Notes: generated by a model not told the origin, from the letters alone. DNA of 64,000 nt from JAYYPW01 sp036128855 (GCA_036128855.1 JAYYPW010000009.1:1-64000); one strand, 5' to 3'; counted from the stretch's first letter, positions 45,257 to 55,132 are shown. Numbers and translations are program-made.

Positions 45257-46480
45257 ATGGCTAATAAAGAAATTAATAATCATCCAGTTGTTTCAACTCA
45301 ACAGAAAACAAGCGATTCTCAACAGAATAACACAGTGACAGCATCGTCTTTTTTTGATGATCCAAAAATTATCACAACCCTTGAAAAGTATACTCCCTGT
45401 AAACTAGACCTTCATAAGATTGAGACAAGAAACCACTTACCCTTATACACCTTAATTACATCAAAGGATCCCACCAGAGATCTAAAAGTAAAAATTCAAG
45501 AAGAAAAAGAAATACTCAATTCAAAAATCCAAAAAGCTTCAGAACAACACGGTTTTCTATATTTTATTAACCAGATCATCACAGCTTTTAAAAATCTGAT
45601 ATTTATCGCTATCCACATTCTAAGCTTGAGCATGATCCCAATTCCCGAAAGCCAAGCCAAAAAAGATCTCCGTGAACTCAAAAAAAGAGAAAAAGAAGAC
45701 CTATACAAACTAGATGAAATTCAAAAAAATACTCAAAGTCTGACCTCTGAGTTAAATCAACTCATCCAAACACTCAATCAGAAATTCATCCCTACAGACT
45801 TAATCCTACCCACTCTGACTGATAAAATAAATACATCTAGCAGTAAACTCTATGACCTCCTAGAAGATGTTAAAAAAGTCAAATTGGAATACTTCAATAA
45901 CTATAACGAAAAACAAAATGTATACACAAATAAAAGTTTAGAAAACGGATTATTCAAGGATAAAGATATAACAAAATGGATGGATAATATTATACAGTCA
46001 GACAAGATGCTTGTTGATAAGCATAAATTAACGACCAATAAAATAGATGCTATCCAGCAAGAAACTTTAGACACCTATGCCTATGCACTTTCACAAACAA
46101 ATATTGGCACGGAAGATCAAAAAAAAGATCTTGAACAAGCACAAGCAAGACTCCATCTATTAATCAAAATAGCAAACCGTATACGTGGGCAACCTCTAGA
46201 TAATCCACAAAAACAGGTCCGTAGTGAAATAAAAGATCTTGGCAACCTAATTCTTGCGTTAGACAAATATAATCAGCATGTAGACAACCAGAGACCATCA
46301 TCCTATTCAAAACAAAAAATCGAAAGATTAAAAGATGCCCCAGAATCTAGGAAAAATAAACAGTTTCGTTGGGCAGAACAACTTACAAAATACTCAGAGG
46401 CGGACAAAAAAGGAAGACCTAGAGGCGAAACGATAGAATTAGAAGAGACCGAGTCAAGATCACCAAATAACCATTTTTAG
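45257..46480 (+). CDS. Hydrophobic-hairpin/coiled-coil protein
   Basis: 407 aa, not recognised. Polar N-terminus; a hydrophobic region at about residues 97-130 (FLYFINQIITAF, LIFIAIHILSLSMIPIP); a long Lys/Glu/Gln-rich coiled coil at about 132-180 and more helices beyond; polar C-terminus. The order of hydrophobic region then coiled coil is the same as in the U-box protein at 42257, but no U-box is present. Probably a membrane-inserting, host-facing or structural protein (inference). The ATG lacks a Shine-Dalgarno. Confidence 0.7.
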   Translation: MANKEINNHPVVSTQQKTSDSQQNNTVTASSFFDDPKIITTLEKYTPCKLDLHKIETRNHLPLYTLITSKDPTRDLKVKIQEEKEILNSKIQKASEQHGFLYFINQIITAFKNLIFIAIHILSLSMIPIPESQAKKDLRELKKREKEDLYKLDEIQKNTQSLTSELNQLIQTLNQKFIPTDLILPTLTDKINTSSSKLYDLLEDVKKVKLEYFNNYNEKQNVYTNKSLENGLFKDKDITKWMDNIIQSDKMLVDKHKLTTNKIDAIQQETLDTYAYALSQTNIGTEDQKKDLEQAQARLHLLIKIANRIRGQPLDNPQKQVRSEIKDLGNLILALDKYNQHVDNQRPSSYSKQKIERLKDAPESRKNKQFRWAEQLTKYSEADKKGRPRGETIELEETESRSPNNHF

Positions 46481-46503
46481 TATTCAGGACACATAAATTA
46501 AAA

Positions 46504-46576
46504 AGCTGGTGAAGGGACTTGAACCCCCGACCGGCTGATTACAAATCAGCTGCTCTACCGACTGAGCTACACCAGC
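46504..46576 (-). tRNA. tRNA-Thr (anticodon UGU)
   Basis: Full cloverleaf on the minus strand: acceptor GCTGGTG/CACCAGC, D arm with AGCTCAG, anticodon stem GCTGA/TCAGC with loop TTTGTAA (anticodon TGT), T arm GGGGTTCAAGTCCC. Discriminator is U and CCA is not encoded. Confidence 0.95.
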
Positions 46577-46586
46577 ATAGGGTAAA

Positions 46587-46615
46587 ATTATAGGCATCCT
46601 TAGGAAAAAAGTCAA
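46587..46615 (-). promoter_or_regulatory. Promoter of tRNA-Thr
   Basis: Minus strand: TTGACT (46610-46615), 17 bp, TATAAT (46587-46592), 11 bp before the mature tRNA 5' end. Confidence 0.8.
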
Positions 46616-46762
46616 GCATATGCAGACTCTTATAAGCTGTATTAGGCGACAAACCTAAGCTCATACCACATTTACGTCTTTATATATAAAACATGACCAA
46701 CTTTTTACCATGTCTTAATGTCTCGCCAGAGTAACCAAGCACAGAAAAAAAACAGGATGTAA

Positions 46763-46790
46763 TTGACAAAATGAAGAAAAATTGTATAAT
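46763..46790 (+). promoter_or_regulatory. Promoter of the ankyrin-like gene
   Basis: TTGACA (46763-46768), 16 bp, TATAAT (46785-46790), 20 bp before the ATG, with AAAAGGAT as ribosome-binding site. One of the best promoters in the window. Confidence 0.8.
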
Positions 46791-46810
46791 CAAACAAAAA
46801 AGGATTCGTC

Positions 46811-48430
46811 ATGACCAATTATGTATCTGAACTAGATTACCTGGTTACAAACCTTCACAACTTATTAAGATCTGATGATACAGAATTTCTAAATACATAT
46901 TTAGCGAGCAATGAGCAAAAGTTTTTAGCTAGACGAATATTGGTACAAGACATCGGATTATACATTGGACACGATGATGTACCGCTAAAAAATTATATTT
47001 GTGTAGTAAATCACTTTACCCGAGACCTTAAAGATCTTCTAGATAACGCACTTGTATCTACGAGTATAAAATGCTTCATTAGAAAGATGACCACTACCAA
47101 AATTCTATTACCGAGTCAAACATGGCATGAATTATGCCAACAAGCACAAAGTGGCAATTTAGAGAGCATCAAACACCTTATAAGAGGAGATGATCCACAC
47201 ACATTCGGCTTCAAGCACTTAAAAATTTTCCACAACTCTTTCATATATTACAGCACAAAAAAAGCGCAGTTAGATTATTTAAAAGAACATATTTTCCCTC
47301 AACTCAAGAAAGAGTTTCATAATCAATACAGAAAAATTGAACGTTTAGAAATTATTAAAGAATGGGATAGTACCCTAAATCAGAATAATTTTTCTGATAT
47401 AAAAATATTTTGTGAGAGTCATCTCCATTATGACTTACCCAATATACCTATTCGTGGCAAATTGCCTATATCGATTGCGATTGAAAAAAATAATGTAGCA
47501 CTTATAAACTTCCTTCTAAAAAAAGGCACTCTTGAGAAGGAAAATGGATTTACTGAAGCATTCTCAACGGCTTCTAGATACGGCAATACCGCTGTACTAA
47601 CATACCTAATCCAATATAAATCCAATAAATTAACCGATGAAATTATCTTAGAAGGTATCGATCAAGCAATCTACGGTGATCAATTAACTACTTTTGAATA
47701 TTTCAAAGAGTACTTTGATTTCAAACCCAGTAAAACAACTTTAAAATCCTGCATGCGGCATAGCGCACTGAGTATTTTTCAATCTCTTTACAACAGAAAA
47801 ACCAATCACTTTCCACTTCATGTTGAAATAGAGCATAACCGAGGCCCAATTTCTTGTGCTTTTTCTATGGTTGAAAACAAGCACCATGAATTTCTCCAAT
47901 ACATAACTGAAACTGAAAAAGCAGATCAAGCTTCGGTAGGATCGGAACTAGCTGAACCATTAATTGATAAAATTCAAGGCGCAATACCAAACTGTCTACA
48001 TGCCATAGATAAAAAAACCAGTATGCAACCGAGCATATGGAGAACGCATATAGCTCATCAGCATGAGCAAGAAGAAATAGACAAACGGCAAATACACGAT
48101 GCTGGATTGACCATACATAGTCCATTAGAAAAAGGCTATAGTCTTGTACACTATGCTGTAAAGACCTACCTTGAGAAAGACCAAAAATTAATTCAAGATG
48201 TAATAAAATATAAAAATTTCACTAGATCACTATTTCTATCAAGGATTAAATTAGACTATCTAATTTGGCACAAGCCAACTAATGATGAATTAATCACTAT
48301 CACTGAGTACAAGAATGCAAAGAAAAACCTCAAAATCTTATTACAAGCACCGAGAAATACTCGACTACGAGATCTTCTAGGAGCTCAAAGCCTAGACAAA
48401 AGCACAAGTATGCACTGGAGCAAACGATAA
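46811..48430 (+). CDS. Ankyrin-like repeat protein, candidate effector
   Basis: 539 aa. Helical N-terminus, with repeat-like units from about residue 103 (HELCQQAQSGNLESIKHLI). Clearer ankyrin-type repeats at about 215-240 (GKLPISIAIEKNNVALINFL) and 246-270 (FTEAFSTASRYGNTAVLTYL), and a late unit at about 441-465 (GYSLVHYAVKTYLEKDQ). Repeats are degenerate. No signal peptide or membrane segment. Ankyrin proteins are frequent secreted effectors in Legionella, Coxiella and other intracellular bacteria, but here that role is inferred only. A consensus promoter implies strong transcription. Confidence 0.75.
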   Translation: MTNYVSELDYLVTNLHNLLRSDDTEFLNTYLASNEQKFLARRILVQDIGLYIGHDDVPLKNYICVVNHFTRDLKDLLDNALVSTSIKCFIRKMTTTKILLPSQTWHELCQQAQSGNLESIKHLIRGDDPHTFGFKHLKIFHNSFIYYSTKKAQLDYLKEHIFPQLKKEFHNQYRKIERLEIIKEWDSTLNQNNFSDIKIFCESHLHYDLPNIPIRGKLPISIAIEKNNVALINFLLKKGTLEKENGFTEAFSTASRYGNTAVLTYLIQYKSNKLTDEIILEGIDQAIYGDQLTTFEYFKEYFDFKPSKTTLKSCMRHSALSIFQSLYNRKTNHFPLHVEIEHNRGPISCAFSMVENKHHEFLQYITETEKADQASVGSELAEPLIDKIQGAIPNCLHAIDKKTSMQPSIWRTHIAHQHEQEEIDKRQIHDAGLTIHSPLEKGYSLVHYAVKTYLEKDQKLIQDVIKYKNFTRSLFLSRIKLDYLIWHKPTNDELITITEYKNAKKNLKILLQAPRNTRLRDLLGAQSLDKSTSMHWSKR

Positions 48431-48476
48431 AATACTTATAGTTGTAAAATCCGTCTAATTGTATAACAGGCAAACA

Positions 48477-48504
48477 TTGCAATACACACAACACATGGTA
48501 TCAT
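48477..48504 (+). promoter_or_regulatory. Putative promoter of gltX-hemB
   Basis: TTGCAA (48477-48482), 16 bp, TATCAT (48499-48504), 26 bp before the TTG start of gltX. Confidence 0.5.
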
Positions 48505-48529
48505 TGTTTATTTTCAAGGGATTAACATT

Positions 48530-50161
48530 TTGAAGACCCGTTTTGCACCCTCCCCCACAGGATCATTACACATTGGTGGTGCACGCACCGCTCTGTACAA
48601 TTATCTACTTGCTAAACGACACAATGGCTGTTTTGTATTGCGTATTGAAGATACAGATCAAGAACGTAACACTCAGGCCTCTCTCCAGAGCTTGCTAGAA
48701 GAGCTTACCTGGCTTGGCCTTGACTGGGATGAAGGACCAAAACCCACTGACACCACGCAGTATAATGGCCCTAATGGACCTTATTGCCAAAGTCAAAGAC
48801 ATACTATCTATCAATCCTACGCAGAAAAGCTACTGCAAAAGGGCTTTGCTTACTATTGTTTTGCTACAGAAGAAGAAATTGCAGCACAAAAGGAAGCCAG
48901 TAATGAAACACACAGCTTCAAATTTCAAAGCCCCTATCGCAACCTCTCACTTGCTGAAGCAGAAAAAAAGCGCGCTGAAGGCCATCAAGCGGTTATACGT
49001 TATAAAAACACCCACCAAGATGAGGTATTCCATTTCAACGATTTAGTACGTGGAGATATCGAGTTACCTGGAAATATGATTGGCGATTTTGTTATATTAC
49101 GACGCGATAAAAGCCCCGTATATAATTTTTGTTGTGCCATTGATGATGCGACGATGGAAATAACCCTTGTTTTGCGTGGCGAAGAGCATCTTCCTAACAC
49201 CCTGCGTCAGCTTATGATTTACGAAGCATTAGATCTTAAAAAACCAGATTTTGGGCATTTATCTTTAATTTTAGATCAAGATCATAAAAAACTCTCTAAA
49301 CGCAGTGGAGCCTCCAGCATTTCTGATTTCAGGAAACTCGGTTACACACAGGAGGGTTTATTAAACTATCTTGCCTTGCTGGGCTGGTCAGATCCTGAAC
49401 ATAGAGAAATATTATCTTTATCCGAATTAGCAGCAAGCTTCTGTACAGACAGGTTAAATCCAGCAGCACCAATGTATGATATGGAAAAGTTAAGATGGGT
49501 TAATAGCCAACAGATAAAAACCTACCCTACAGAGAAACTCTATCAAAGCATTCAGCCCTTCATACGAGATCTAGATATTCCAAAAGACCCTGAATGGCTA
49601 AAAAAGTGTATCGGGTTTTTTCACCAAGACTTCCACACGCTAGCAGAAGCTCCTGCTATTTTACGCGGCTTTACTACCTTACCACCTTTGTATACGAAAG
49701 ATGTCGAAGATGTCCTCAAATGGGAGACTACCAACACAGTATTATTCCAATGGGCAGAAAAGCTCTTTAATTATGCCTGTTCTATGGAGGGTATATCTCC
49801 AGAAATTCAGATTAACAAGCTTAGCAAAGCCTTGTTACCTTCTGAAAAAACCACCTGTAACACAATAGCAATACTCATAAAGAATCTCAAAAATAAACCT
49901 ATAAATAATATATATCAAACAATATCCGATTCGCTAACTATCAACGCTGAGTTCTATTTACCTGTTGAGAACTATCAAGCGCTTGTTAAAGAGATACAAA
50001 AAGAAAAAAGCATTAAAGGTAAACAACTATTTATGCCTATACGAATTGCAATGATTGCGTCTCCACATGGTGCCGATATGAAAATTATCATACAAATACT
50101 CACACTCAAACAATTAATTATTCGATCTCTTAGCGCATTAATACAGGAGCAAAAACGATAA
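48530..50161 (+). CDS. gltX: Glutamyl-tRNA synthetase
   Basis: Class I synthetase with the HIGH-type motif APSPTGSLHIGGARTAL at the N-terminus and the KMSKS-type motif KKLSKRSG near residue 250. The start is TTG at 48530, supported by AAGGGA 9 nt upstream and by the family N-terminus (KTRFAPSPTG). The protein is 543 aa against about 470 in E. coli. The extra length lies in the C-terminal anticodon-binding half. It charges tRNA-Glu and so also feeds tetrapyrrole synthesis by the C5 pathway, which suits its position 1 nt overlapping hemB. Confidence 0.95.
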   Translation: MKTRFAPSPTGSLHIGGARTALYNYLLAKRHNGCFVLRIEDTDQERNTQASLQSLLEELTWLGLDWDEGPKPTDTTQYNGPNGPYCQSQRHTIYQSYAEKLLQKGFAYYCFATEEEIAAQKEASNETHSFKFQSPYRNLSLAEAEKKRAEGHQAVIRYKNTHQDEVFHFNDLVRGDIELPGNMIGDFVILRRDKSPVYNFCCAIDDATMEITLVLRGEEHLPNTLRQLMIYEALDLKKPDFGHLSLILDQDHKKLSKRSGASSISDFRKLGYTQEGLLNYLALLGWSDPEHREILSLSELAASFCTDRLNPAAPMYDMEKLRWVNSQQIKTYPTEKLYQSIQPFIRDLDIPKDPEWLKKCIGFFHQDFHTLAEAPAILRGFTTLPPLYTKDVEDVLKWETTNTVLFQWAEKLFNYACSMEGISPEIQINKLSKALLPSEKTTCNTIAILIKNLKNKPINNIYQTISDSLTINAEFYLPVENYQALVKEIQKEKSIKGKQLFMPIRIAMIASPHGADMKIIIQILTLKQLIIRSLSALIQEQKR

Positions 50162-51198
50162 TGCCAATCTCAAGACCCTTTCCTGCATTTCGTAGTCGAA
50201 GAATGCGACGATACGAGTGGTCACGAGCTTTGGTTTGTGAACATAGATTACATCCAAATGATTTTATTTTACCTATATTCGTACACGATAAAACCGTGTC
50301 AGAACCCATTAAATCCATGCCTGGTGTCGTTAGGCATAGCCTTGAAGACTTACTAGCAACCTGTGAAATGGCATTACGTGCAGAAATTCCAGCTATAGCT
50401 ATTTTCCCAGTTATCCCTGAAGAGAAAAAAGATAGAAATGGCACAGAGGCTTTACGAGAAGACAATATACTTCTTCAAGCTATTGCTATTGTACGCAAAC
50501 AAAAGTGGCCTCTAGGAATCATAACAGACGTTGCATTAGACCCTTATACTACGCACAGCCACGACGGTATCTTAAAAAAAGATGGAACAGTAGATAATGA
50601 CAAAACCATCCATATCCTAGCCAAACAAGCCTGTTTACAAGCTCACGCAGGAGCAGATATCATTGCCCCTTCAGATATGCAAGACGGTAGAATTGGTGTA
50701 ATACGTAAAGCACTCGATACAAAAGAACATACAGAAGTTGGCATCCTATCCTATACAGCCAAATATGCGTCTGTATTCTATGGGCCATTTCGTGATGCTA
50801 TCGGAGCACACGGATTACAAAGCAATACGAATGTTTATGCAAAAGACAAAAAACACTATCAGTTAGCACCCAGTAATCGAGATGAAGCAATACACGTTGC
50901 TAACCAAAGTCTGCAGGAGGGTGCTGACTGTCTCATGGTAAAGCCAGGCATGCCTTATCTTGATATTATTCAGACTCTAAAAGAAAAATGCCAAGCACCC
51001 GTTTTTGCTTATCAAGTAAGTGGAGAGTACAGCATGTTAAAAAGCCTTGCGCAAACCATGGGGAAAGATGATGATGAAATATTTTTAGAAGCAAGTCTTT
51101 GCCTGAAACGCGCAGGCGCACAAAATATATTAAGTTATCACGCCATCCAACTTGCAAGAGCACTACAAGCAGGCAAAGACCCTTGCAATTATAGATAA
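50161..51198 (+). CDS. hemB: Delta-aminolevulinate dehydratase (porphobilinogen synthase)
   Basis: 345 aa. Joins two ALA molecules to porphobilinogen in haem synthesis. The Schiff-base lysines are in SYTAKYAS and VKPGMPYLD. The metal loop reads DVALDPYTTHSHDG, with Asp in place of the zinc-binding Cys, so this is the Mg-dependent type found in Pseudomonas. Its ATG overlaps the gltX TAA (TAATG), indicating translational coupling. Confidence 0.96.
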   Translation: MPISRPFPAFRSRRMRRYEWSRALVCEHRLHPNDFILPIFVHDKTVSEPIKSMPGVVRHSLEDLLATCEMALRAEIPAIAIFPVIPEEKKDRNGTEALREDNILLQAIAIVRKQKWPLGIITDVALDPYTTHSHDGILKKDGTVDNDKTIHILAKQACLQAHAGADIIAPSDMQDGRIGVIRKALDTKEHTEVGILSYTAKYASVFYGPFRDAIGAHGLQSNTNVYAKDKKHYQLAPSNRDEAIHVANQSLQEGADCLMVKPGMPYLDIIQTLKEKCQAPVFAYQVSGEYSMLKSLAQTMGKDDDEIFLEASLCLKRAGAQNILSYHAIQLARALQAGKDPCNYR

Positions 51199-51315
51199 TA
51201 AACGACGCAAAAGAATAAATTCTACCTACTTATACATCCATAAATTGTCAGAATATGAAAAAGCAACTTATATCTTTATGCATCTAAAGCGATTACCCTC
51301 AAACAACCACACAAT

Positions 51316-51343
51316 TTGCGTATCGCTTTGATCATGGTATGAT
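51316..51343 (+). promoter_or_regulatory. Putative promoter of the flavodoxin-fold gene
   Basis: TTGCGT (51316-51321), 16 bp, TATGAT (51338-51343), 25 bp before the ATG. Confidence 0.5.
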
Positions 51344-51368
51344 GGTTTAGGTTTAATTTGTCTTCATT

Positions 51369-51974
51369 ATGAAAATATGTATAATTTTCGGCCATCACAA
51401 TACGAAAGATTCATTCAACGCACATATTCGAGATACGTTTATTCAGGAAGCAGAACGATGTGGTCACGAAATAGATTTGGTTAATCTCTTTGAAGAAAAA
51501 GAGCAACTACCATTTTATAATTCTACTATAAACCCACCTCCAAAACTGGTAATACATTATAGAGAACGACTAGAAAAAGCAGATGCATTTTTTTTAATCA
51601 GTCCATGTCATAACCTCAGACTAAATGCGATAACTGAAAACTGGATAGACTGGGTATTACATCCTAACTGGTTTTTCTCTTATCGATCTATGTTCCCTAA
51701 AAGTAAGTATTTCAAAAACTATGGTTTCCCTGTCGCAGGTGCTATGAAAGGTAAACTGGGAATTGTATCTATAACATACGGGGGCCCAATGATTACCTAT
51801 TTTAACTTTTCTATTTTTGATAATATCCCATATAGAAGAATTAAAAAATCTGTTTTTCACCTCGGCGGATTGAGAACCAAATACCTACGTTTCTACTCTG
51901 TCTTACCTAATATGACTCAAAAAGAGTTTCAAAAACATATGGACAAAGTCAAAAAGTTCGCTCAGTCTCTCTAA
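51369..51974 (+). CDS. NAD(P)H dehydrogenase (quinone), flavodoxin-2 fold
   Basis: 201 aa with the flavodoxin-like N-terminus MKICIIFGHHNTKDSFN and the ISPCHNLRLNAITENWIDWVL segment that in NQO1/KefF/MdaB relatives binds FMN or FAD. The W.FSY.......GKLG(I)(V) block is also typical. Likely a two-electron quinone reductase; substrate not known. Monocistronic. Confidence 0.82.
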   Translation: MKICIIFGHHNTKDSFNAHIRDTFIQEAERCGHEIDLVNLFEEKEQLPFYNSTINPPPKLVIHYRERLEKADAFFLISPCHNLRLNAITENWIDWVLHPNWFFSYRSMFPKSKYFKNYGFPVAGAMKGKLGIVSITYGGPMITYFNFSIFDNIPYRRIKKSVFHLGGLRTKYLRFYSVLPNMTQKEFQKHMDKVKKFAQSL

Positions 51975-52244
51975 GCCATCCAATTACTCAGATACAACAT
52001 CTCCATTAAAGTAAAAGGTCAACTTATAACTACTTGTGCCGACAACAAAGACAACAATGAACAAAGTAAAAATACTATCCCTTAATCGAACTTGAACCTT
52101 AATAGATACTATATAAGATCTCAATCATTTTCATTCAGCATGGCCTGAGACAAAGAAAATAGATACTCTAGTTTTGTCTAAAAAGGCGCTCGTGTCTTCT
52201 ATTGCACACTATTAAACAAGCCATTACATCGAGTAGTAACTATT

Positions 52245-53621
52245 CTACTGAAAACGCCAAATAGTTTTGCCTTGCTGATCTTCTAATATGACCCCATGAG
52301 TTGCTAATTCATCACGAATACTATCTGCTTTTTTAAAGTCTTTCTGCTGTTTTGCTGCAGCTCTCACAGCAATTAAATCTTCAATTTCGCTCGTAGACAA
52401 AGTGGCAGATTGCTTTTTTTGGAACCATGTATCAGGTTGTTCTTGAGCAATACCTAGTATCTCAGCACAAGACCAGACTTGATTGGCAATTTCTTGTTGA
52501 GAGTCACCTACAAGCTCAGTGCAATCCTTAACCAAATGGTACCAGTGCTGTAAGGCAAGCGGTGTATTGATATCGTCTAAAAGAGCCTCTTGAAAAGAAT
52601 GTGGTAAATCCTGCCATGGCAAAACACGGGAAGCTTGTGGAATTTCTGCCAACATTCGATACACCTTATCCAACCAAGATTTTGCCTGCGACATAGTATT
52701 ATCTTTCCAAATTAGCGGTTGACGATAATGTGTTTGCAAGAGAACTAAACGCAAAACTTCACCTGGCATATCTTCTAATAGATCTCGTACGAGTATAATA
52801 TTGCCAAGCGATTTTGACATCTTATCAGACCCCATGTGTATCATCCCATTATGCATCCAGTAATTTGCATATGGTTTTTTGTGATTATGTAAACAAATGC
52901 CTTGTGCACGCTCATTTTCATGGTGTGGAAACAATAAATCCCCACCTCCACCATGAATATCAATAGGCAAACCAAGGTTTTTTTCTATCATAGCTGTACA
53001 TTCAATATGCCAGCCAGGCCTACCTCTACCCCAGGGACTATCCCAACCAGGCTCATCTGCTGCTGCTGGTTTCCATAAAACAAAATCGAGTGGATCTTTT
53101 TTATAGGAGGCAACCTCTACACGAGCACCAGCTTGATTATCATCTGTTTTACGGCCAGACAACACTCCATAGTCAGGTGCTGAATGAATATTAAATAATA
53201 CGTGACCCTCTGCTTGGTAGGCATAACCCAATTCCAAAAGCTGGGCAATACAGGCGATCATATCACGCATAGTCTCAGTAGCCCGCGGCTCAATATCCGG
53301 CAGCAGACAACCTAATTGCCCCAGGTCATCGTGATATACTCGGGTAAACTTTTTAGTTATTACATCTATACTTACACCCGCCTGCTTAGCAGCTGCATTA
53401 ATTTTGTCATCTACATCGGTAATATTACGCACATAAATAACTTTAGGATAAAGCGTTCGCAAAAGCCGAACAAAAAGATCAAAGAATACAGCAGGTCTTG
53501 CATTACCGATATGTGGATGATTGTATACTGTAGGACCACATACATATATCTTTACGCACTTTGAATCAATTGGAGTAAACTCCACCTTTTTTTTCTGAAA
53601 AGAATCAAAAATCTTAAGCAT
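52245..53621 (-). CDS. cysS: Cysteinyl-tRNA synthetase
   Basis: 458-aa class I synthetase. HIGH motif in TVYNHPHIGNARP, KMSKS motif in GSDKMSKSLGN, zinc ligands in YVCGPTVY, WHIECTAM and FPHHENE. The ATG at 53621 (MLKIFDSFQKK) matches the family; a GTG at 53675 would add an unlikely hydrophobic leader. Divergent from cydA. Confidence 0.96.
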   Translation of the reverse strand: MLKIFDSFQKKKVEFTPIDSKCVKIYVCGPTVYNHPHIGNARPAVFFDLFVRLLRTLYPKVIYVRNITDVDDKINAAAKQAGVSIDVITKKFTRVYHDDLGQLGCLLPDIEPRATETMRDMIACIAQLLELGYAYQAEGHVLFNIHSAPDYGVLSGRKTDDNQAGARVEVASYKKDPLDFVLWKPAAADEPGWDSPWGRGRPGWHIECTAMIEKNLGLPIDIHGGGGDLLFPHHENERAQGICLHNHKKPYANYWMHNGMIHMGSDKMSKSLGNIILVRDLLEDMPGEVLRLVLLQTHYRQPLIWKDNTMSQAKSWLDKVYRMLAEIPQASRVLPWQDLPHSFQEALLDDINTPLALQHWYHLVKDCTELVGDSQQEIANQVWSCAEILGIAQEQPDTWFQKKQSATLSTSEIEDLIAVRAAAKQQKDFKKADSIRDELATHGVILEDQQGKTIWRFQ

Positions 53622-53683
53622 AGCTAAAAAAGTTACAATAATTGGCTGATAATACAGAAAATTCAAATAATGCACAATACTCC

Positions 53684-53712
53684 TTGCTTAGACAATAGTC
53701 GATATTTATAAT
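53684..53712 (+). promoter_or_regulatory. Promoter of the cytochrome bd operon
   Basis: TTGCTT (53684-53689), 17 bp, TATAAT (53707-53712), 25 bp before the cydA ATG at 53738. No clear FNR or ArcA box was seen. Confidence 0.75.
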
Positions 53713-53737
53713 AATTTATTATTTGCTCGGAAAATCG

Positions 53738-55132
53738 ATGTTAGACGCAACGCTCCTATCTAGAATTCAATTTGGATTTACAATGACAGCACATATTGTC
53801 TATCCGTCGATTAGTATTGGTATTGTATCTTTTCTTGTTTTAATGGAAGCAAGATATCTTGCTACTGGAGATAAACATTTTCTCAACATTTGTAAATTCT
53901 GGACTAAAATTTTTGCCCTCACCTTTGGAATGGGCGTTGTTTCAGGAATAGTCATGGAATTTCAATTTGGTACAAATTGGGGAGGCTTTTCAGAAAAAGT
54001 TGGACCTCTTTTAGGGGCATTGTTTACTTATGAAGTATTGACTGCATTTTTCGTTGAAGCGGGCTTTCTTGGCATCATGTTATTTGGCTGGAATAAGGTA
54101 GATGCTTTTTTACATTTTGTATCCACATGTATGGTAGCATTTGGCACCACTTTGTCAGCATTTTGGATCATGAGCGCAAATTCGTGGATGCAAACCCCAG
54201 TTGCATACCAGATAACCCCTGAAGGTCAGTTTATGACGCAAGATTGGGCCGGTGTGATCTTAAGCCCCACAGCAATGACTCGGTTTTTTCACATGATAGT
54301 ATCATGTTATCTAACAGGTGCATTCGTTATACTAGGAGTAAGTGCTTTTTATCTTATAACAAAGACACACACTGACTTTGCAAAAACCTGCTTTAATACA
54401 GCCCTAGTCATAGCATGTATCTTCTCCCCTACACAAATTTTAATCGGCCATAGTGTTGGAGAACAAGTACACCATTATCAACCGCTAAAGACTGCCGCCA
54501 TGGAAGGCATTTGGGACACAGTAGAAGGCGCACCTGCACTAATCTTTGCGTGGCCTGATCAAAAAGCAGAAAAGAACTATCTCGAACTTGGCATTCCTAA
54601 GTTAGCATCTTTTATTAACACTGGCGATTGGGACGCAAAAATGATCGGATTAAAATCGGCACCTCCAGAGAATCGACCGAACATGTTTACTGTTTTCTGG
54701 ACATTTCGCATCATGGTTGGGTGTGGACTAGCAATGCTATTTATTAGTTACTTAGGGTTAATCTTGAGGTTTCTTGGCTTACACACGAGTAATTTTTACT
54801 TCTTAGCTCTGTGTGTCTTAGGATCTCCTTTGGGTGTTATTGCTCTGGAGACTGGATGGATGACTGCAGAAATAGGTAGACAACCTTGGGCCGTATACAA
54901 TCTACTTAAAACCAGTGAGGTTGCATCACGTGTTAATCCGAATCAAGTACTTACTTCACTTATTCTACTAATCATTGTCTATGGAATTATATTCGGCTAT
55001 TTTTATTTTAAATACTTATTCAAAGTTATTGCAAAAGGGCCAATGCGCACTGATGATCATTCTGATTTAGCATTCCATTATCTATCCACCTTTGAAGACG
55101 AGGTCAAGCATAGCGAGGTTGATGATAAATGA
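53738..55132 (+). CDS. cydA: Cytochrome bd ubiquinol oxidase subunit I (CIO type)
   Basis: 464 aa from ATG 53738 (a TTG at 53723 is in frame). Starts MLDATLLSRIQFGFTMTAHI, where the His is a haem ligand. FGWNKVDAFLHF and SANSWMQTPVAY are conserved. The loop after TM6 is short (VGEQVHHYQPLKTAAMEG), as in cyanide-insensitive CioA rather than E. coli CydA. Oxidises quinol and reduces oxygen in the inner membrane, using haems supplied by the hemB/hemE pathway. Followed by an ATGA-overlapping gene. Confidence 0.93.
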   Translation: MLDATLLSRIQFGFTMTAHIVYPSISIGIVSFLVLMEARYLATGDKHFLNICKFWTKIFALTFGMGVVSGIVMEFQFGTNWGGFSEKVGPLLGALFTYEVLTAFFVEAGFLGIMLFGWNKVDAFLHFVSTCMVAFGTTLSAFWIMSANSWMQTPVAYQITPEGQFMTQDWAGVILSPTAMTRFFHMIVSCYLTGAFVILGVSAFYLITKTHTDFAKTCFNTALVIACIFSPTQILIGHSVGEQVHHYQPLKTAAMEGIWDTVEGAPALIFAWPDQKAEKNYLELGIPKLASFINTGDWDAKMIGLKSAPPENRPNMFTVFWTFRIMVGCGLAMLFISYLGLILRFLGLHTSNFYFLALCVLGSPLGVIALETGWMTAEIGRQPWAVYNLLKTSEVASRVNPNQVLTSLILLIIVYGIIFGYFYFKYLFKVIAKGPMRTDDHSDLAFHYLSTFEDEVKHSEVDDK

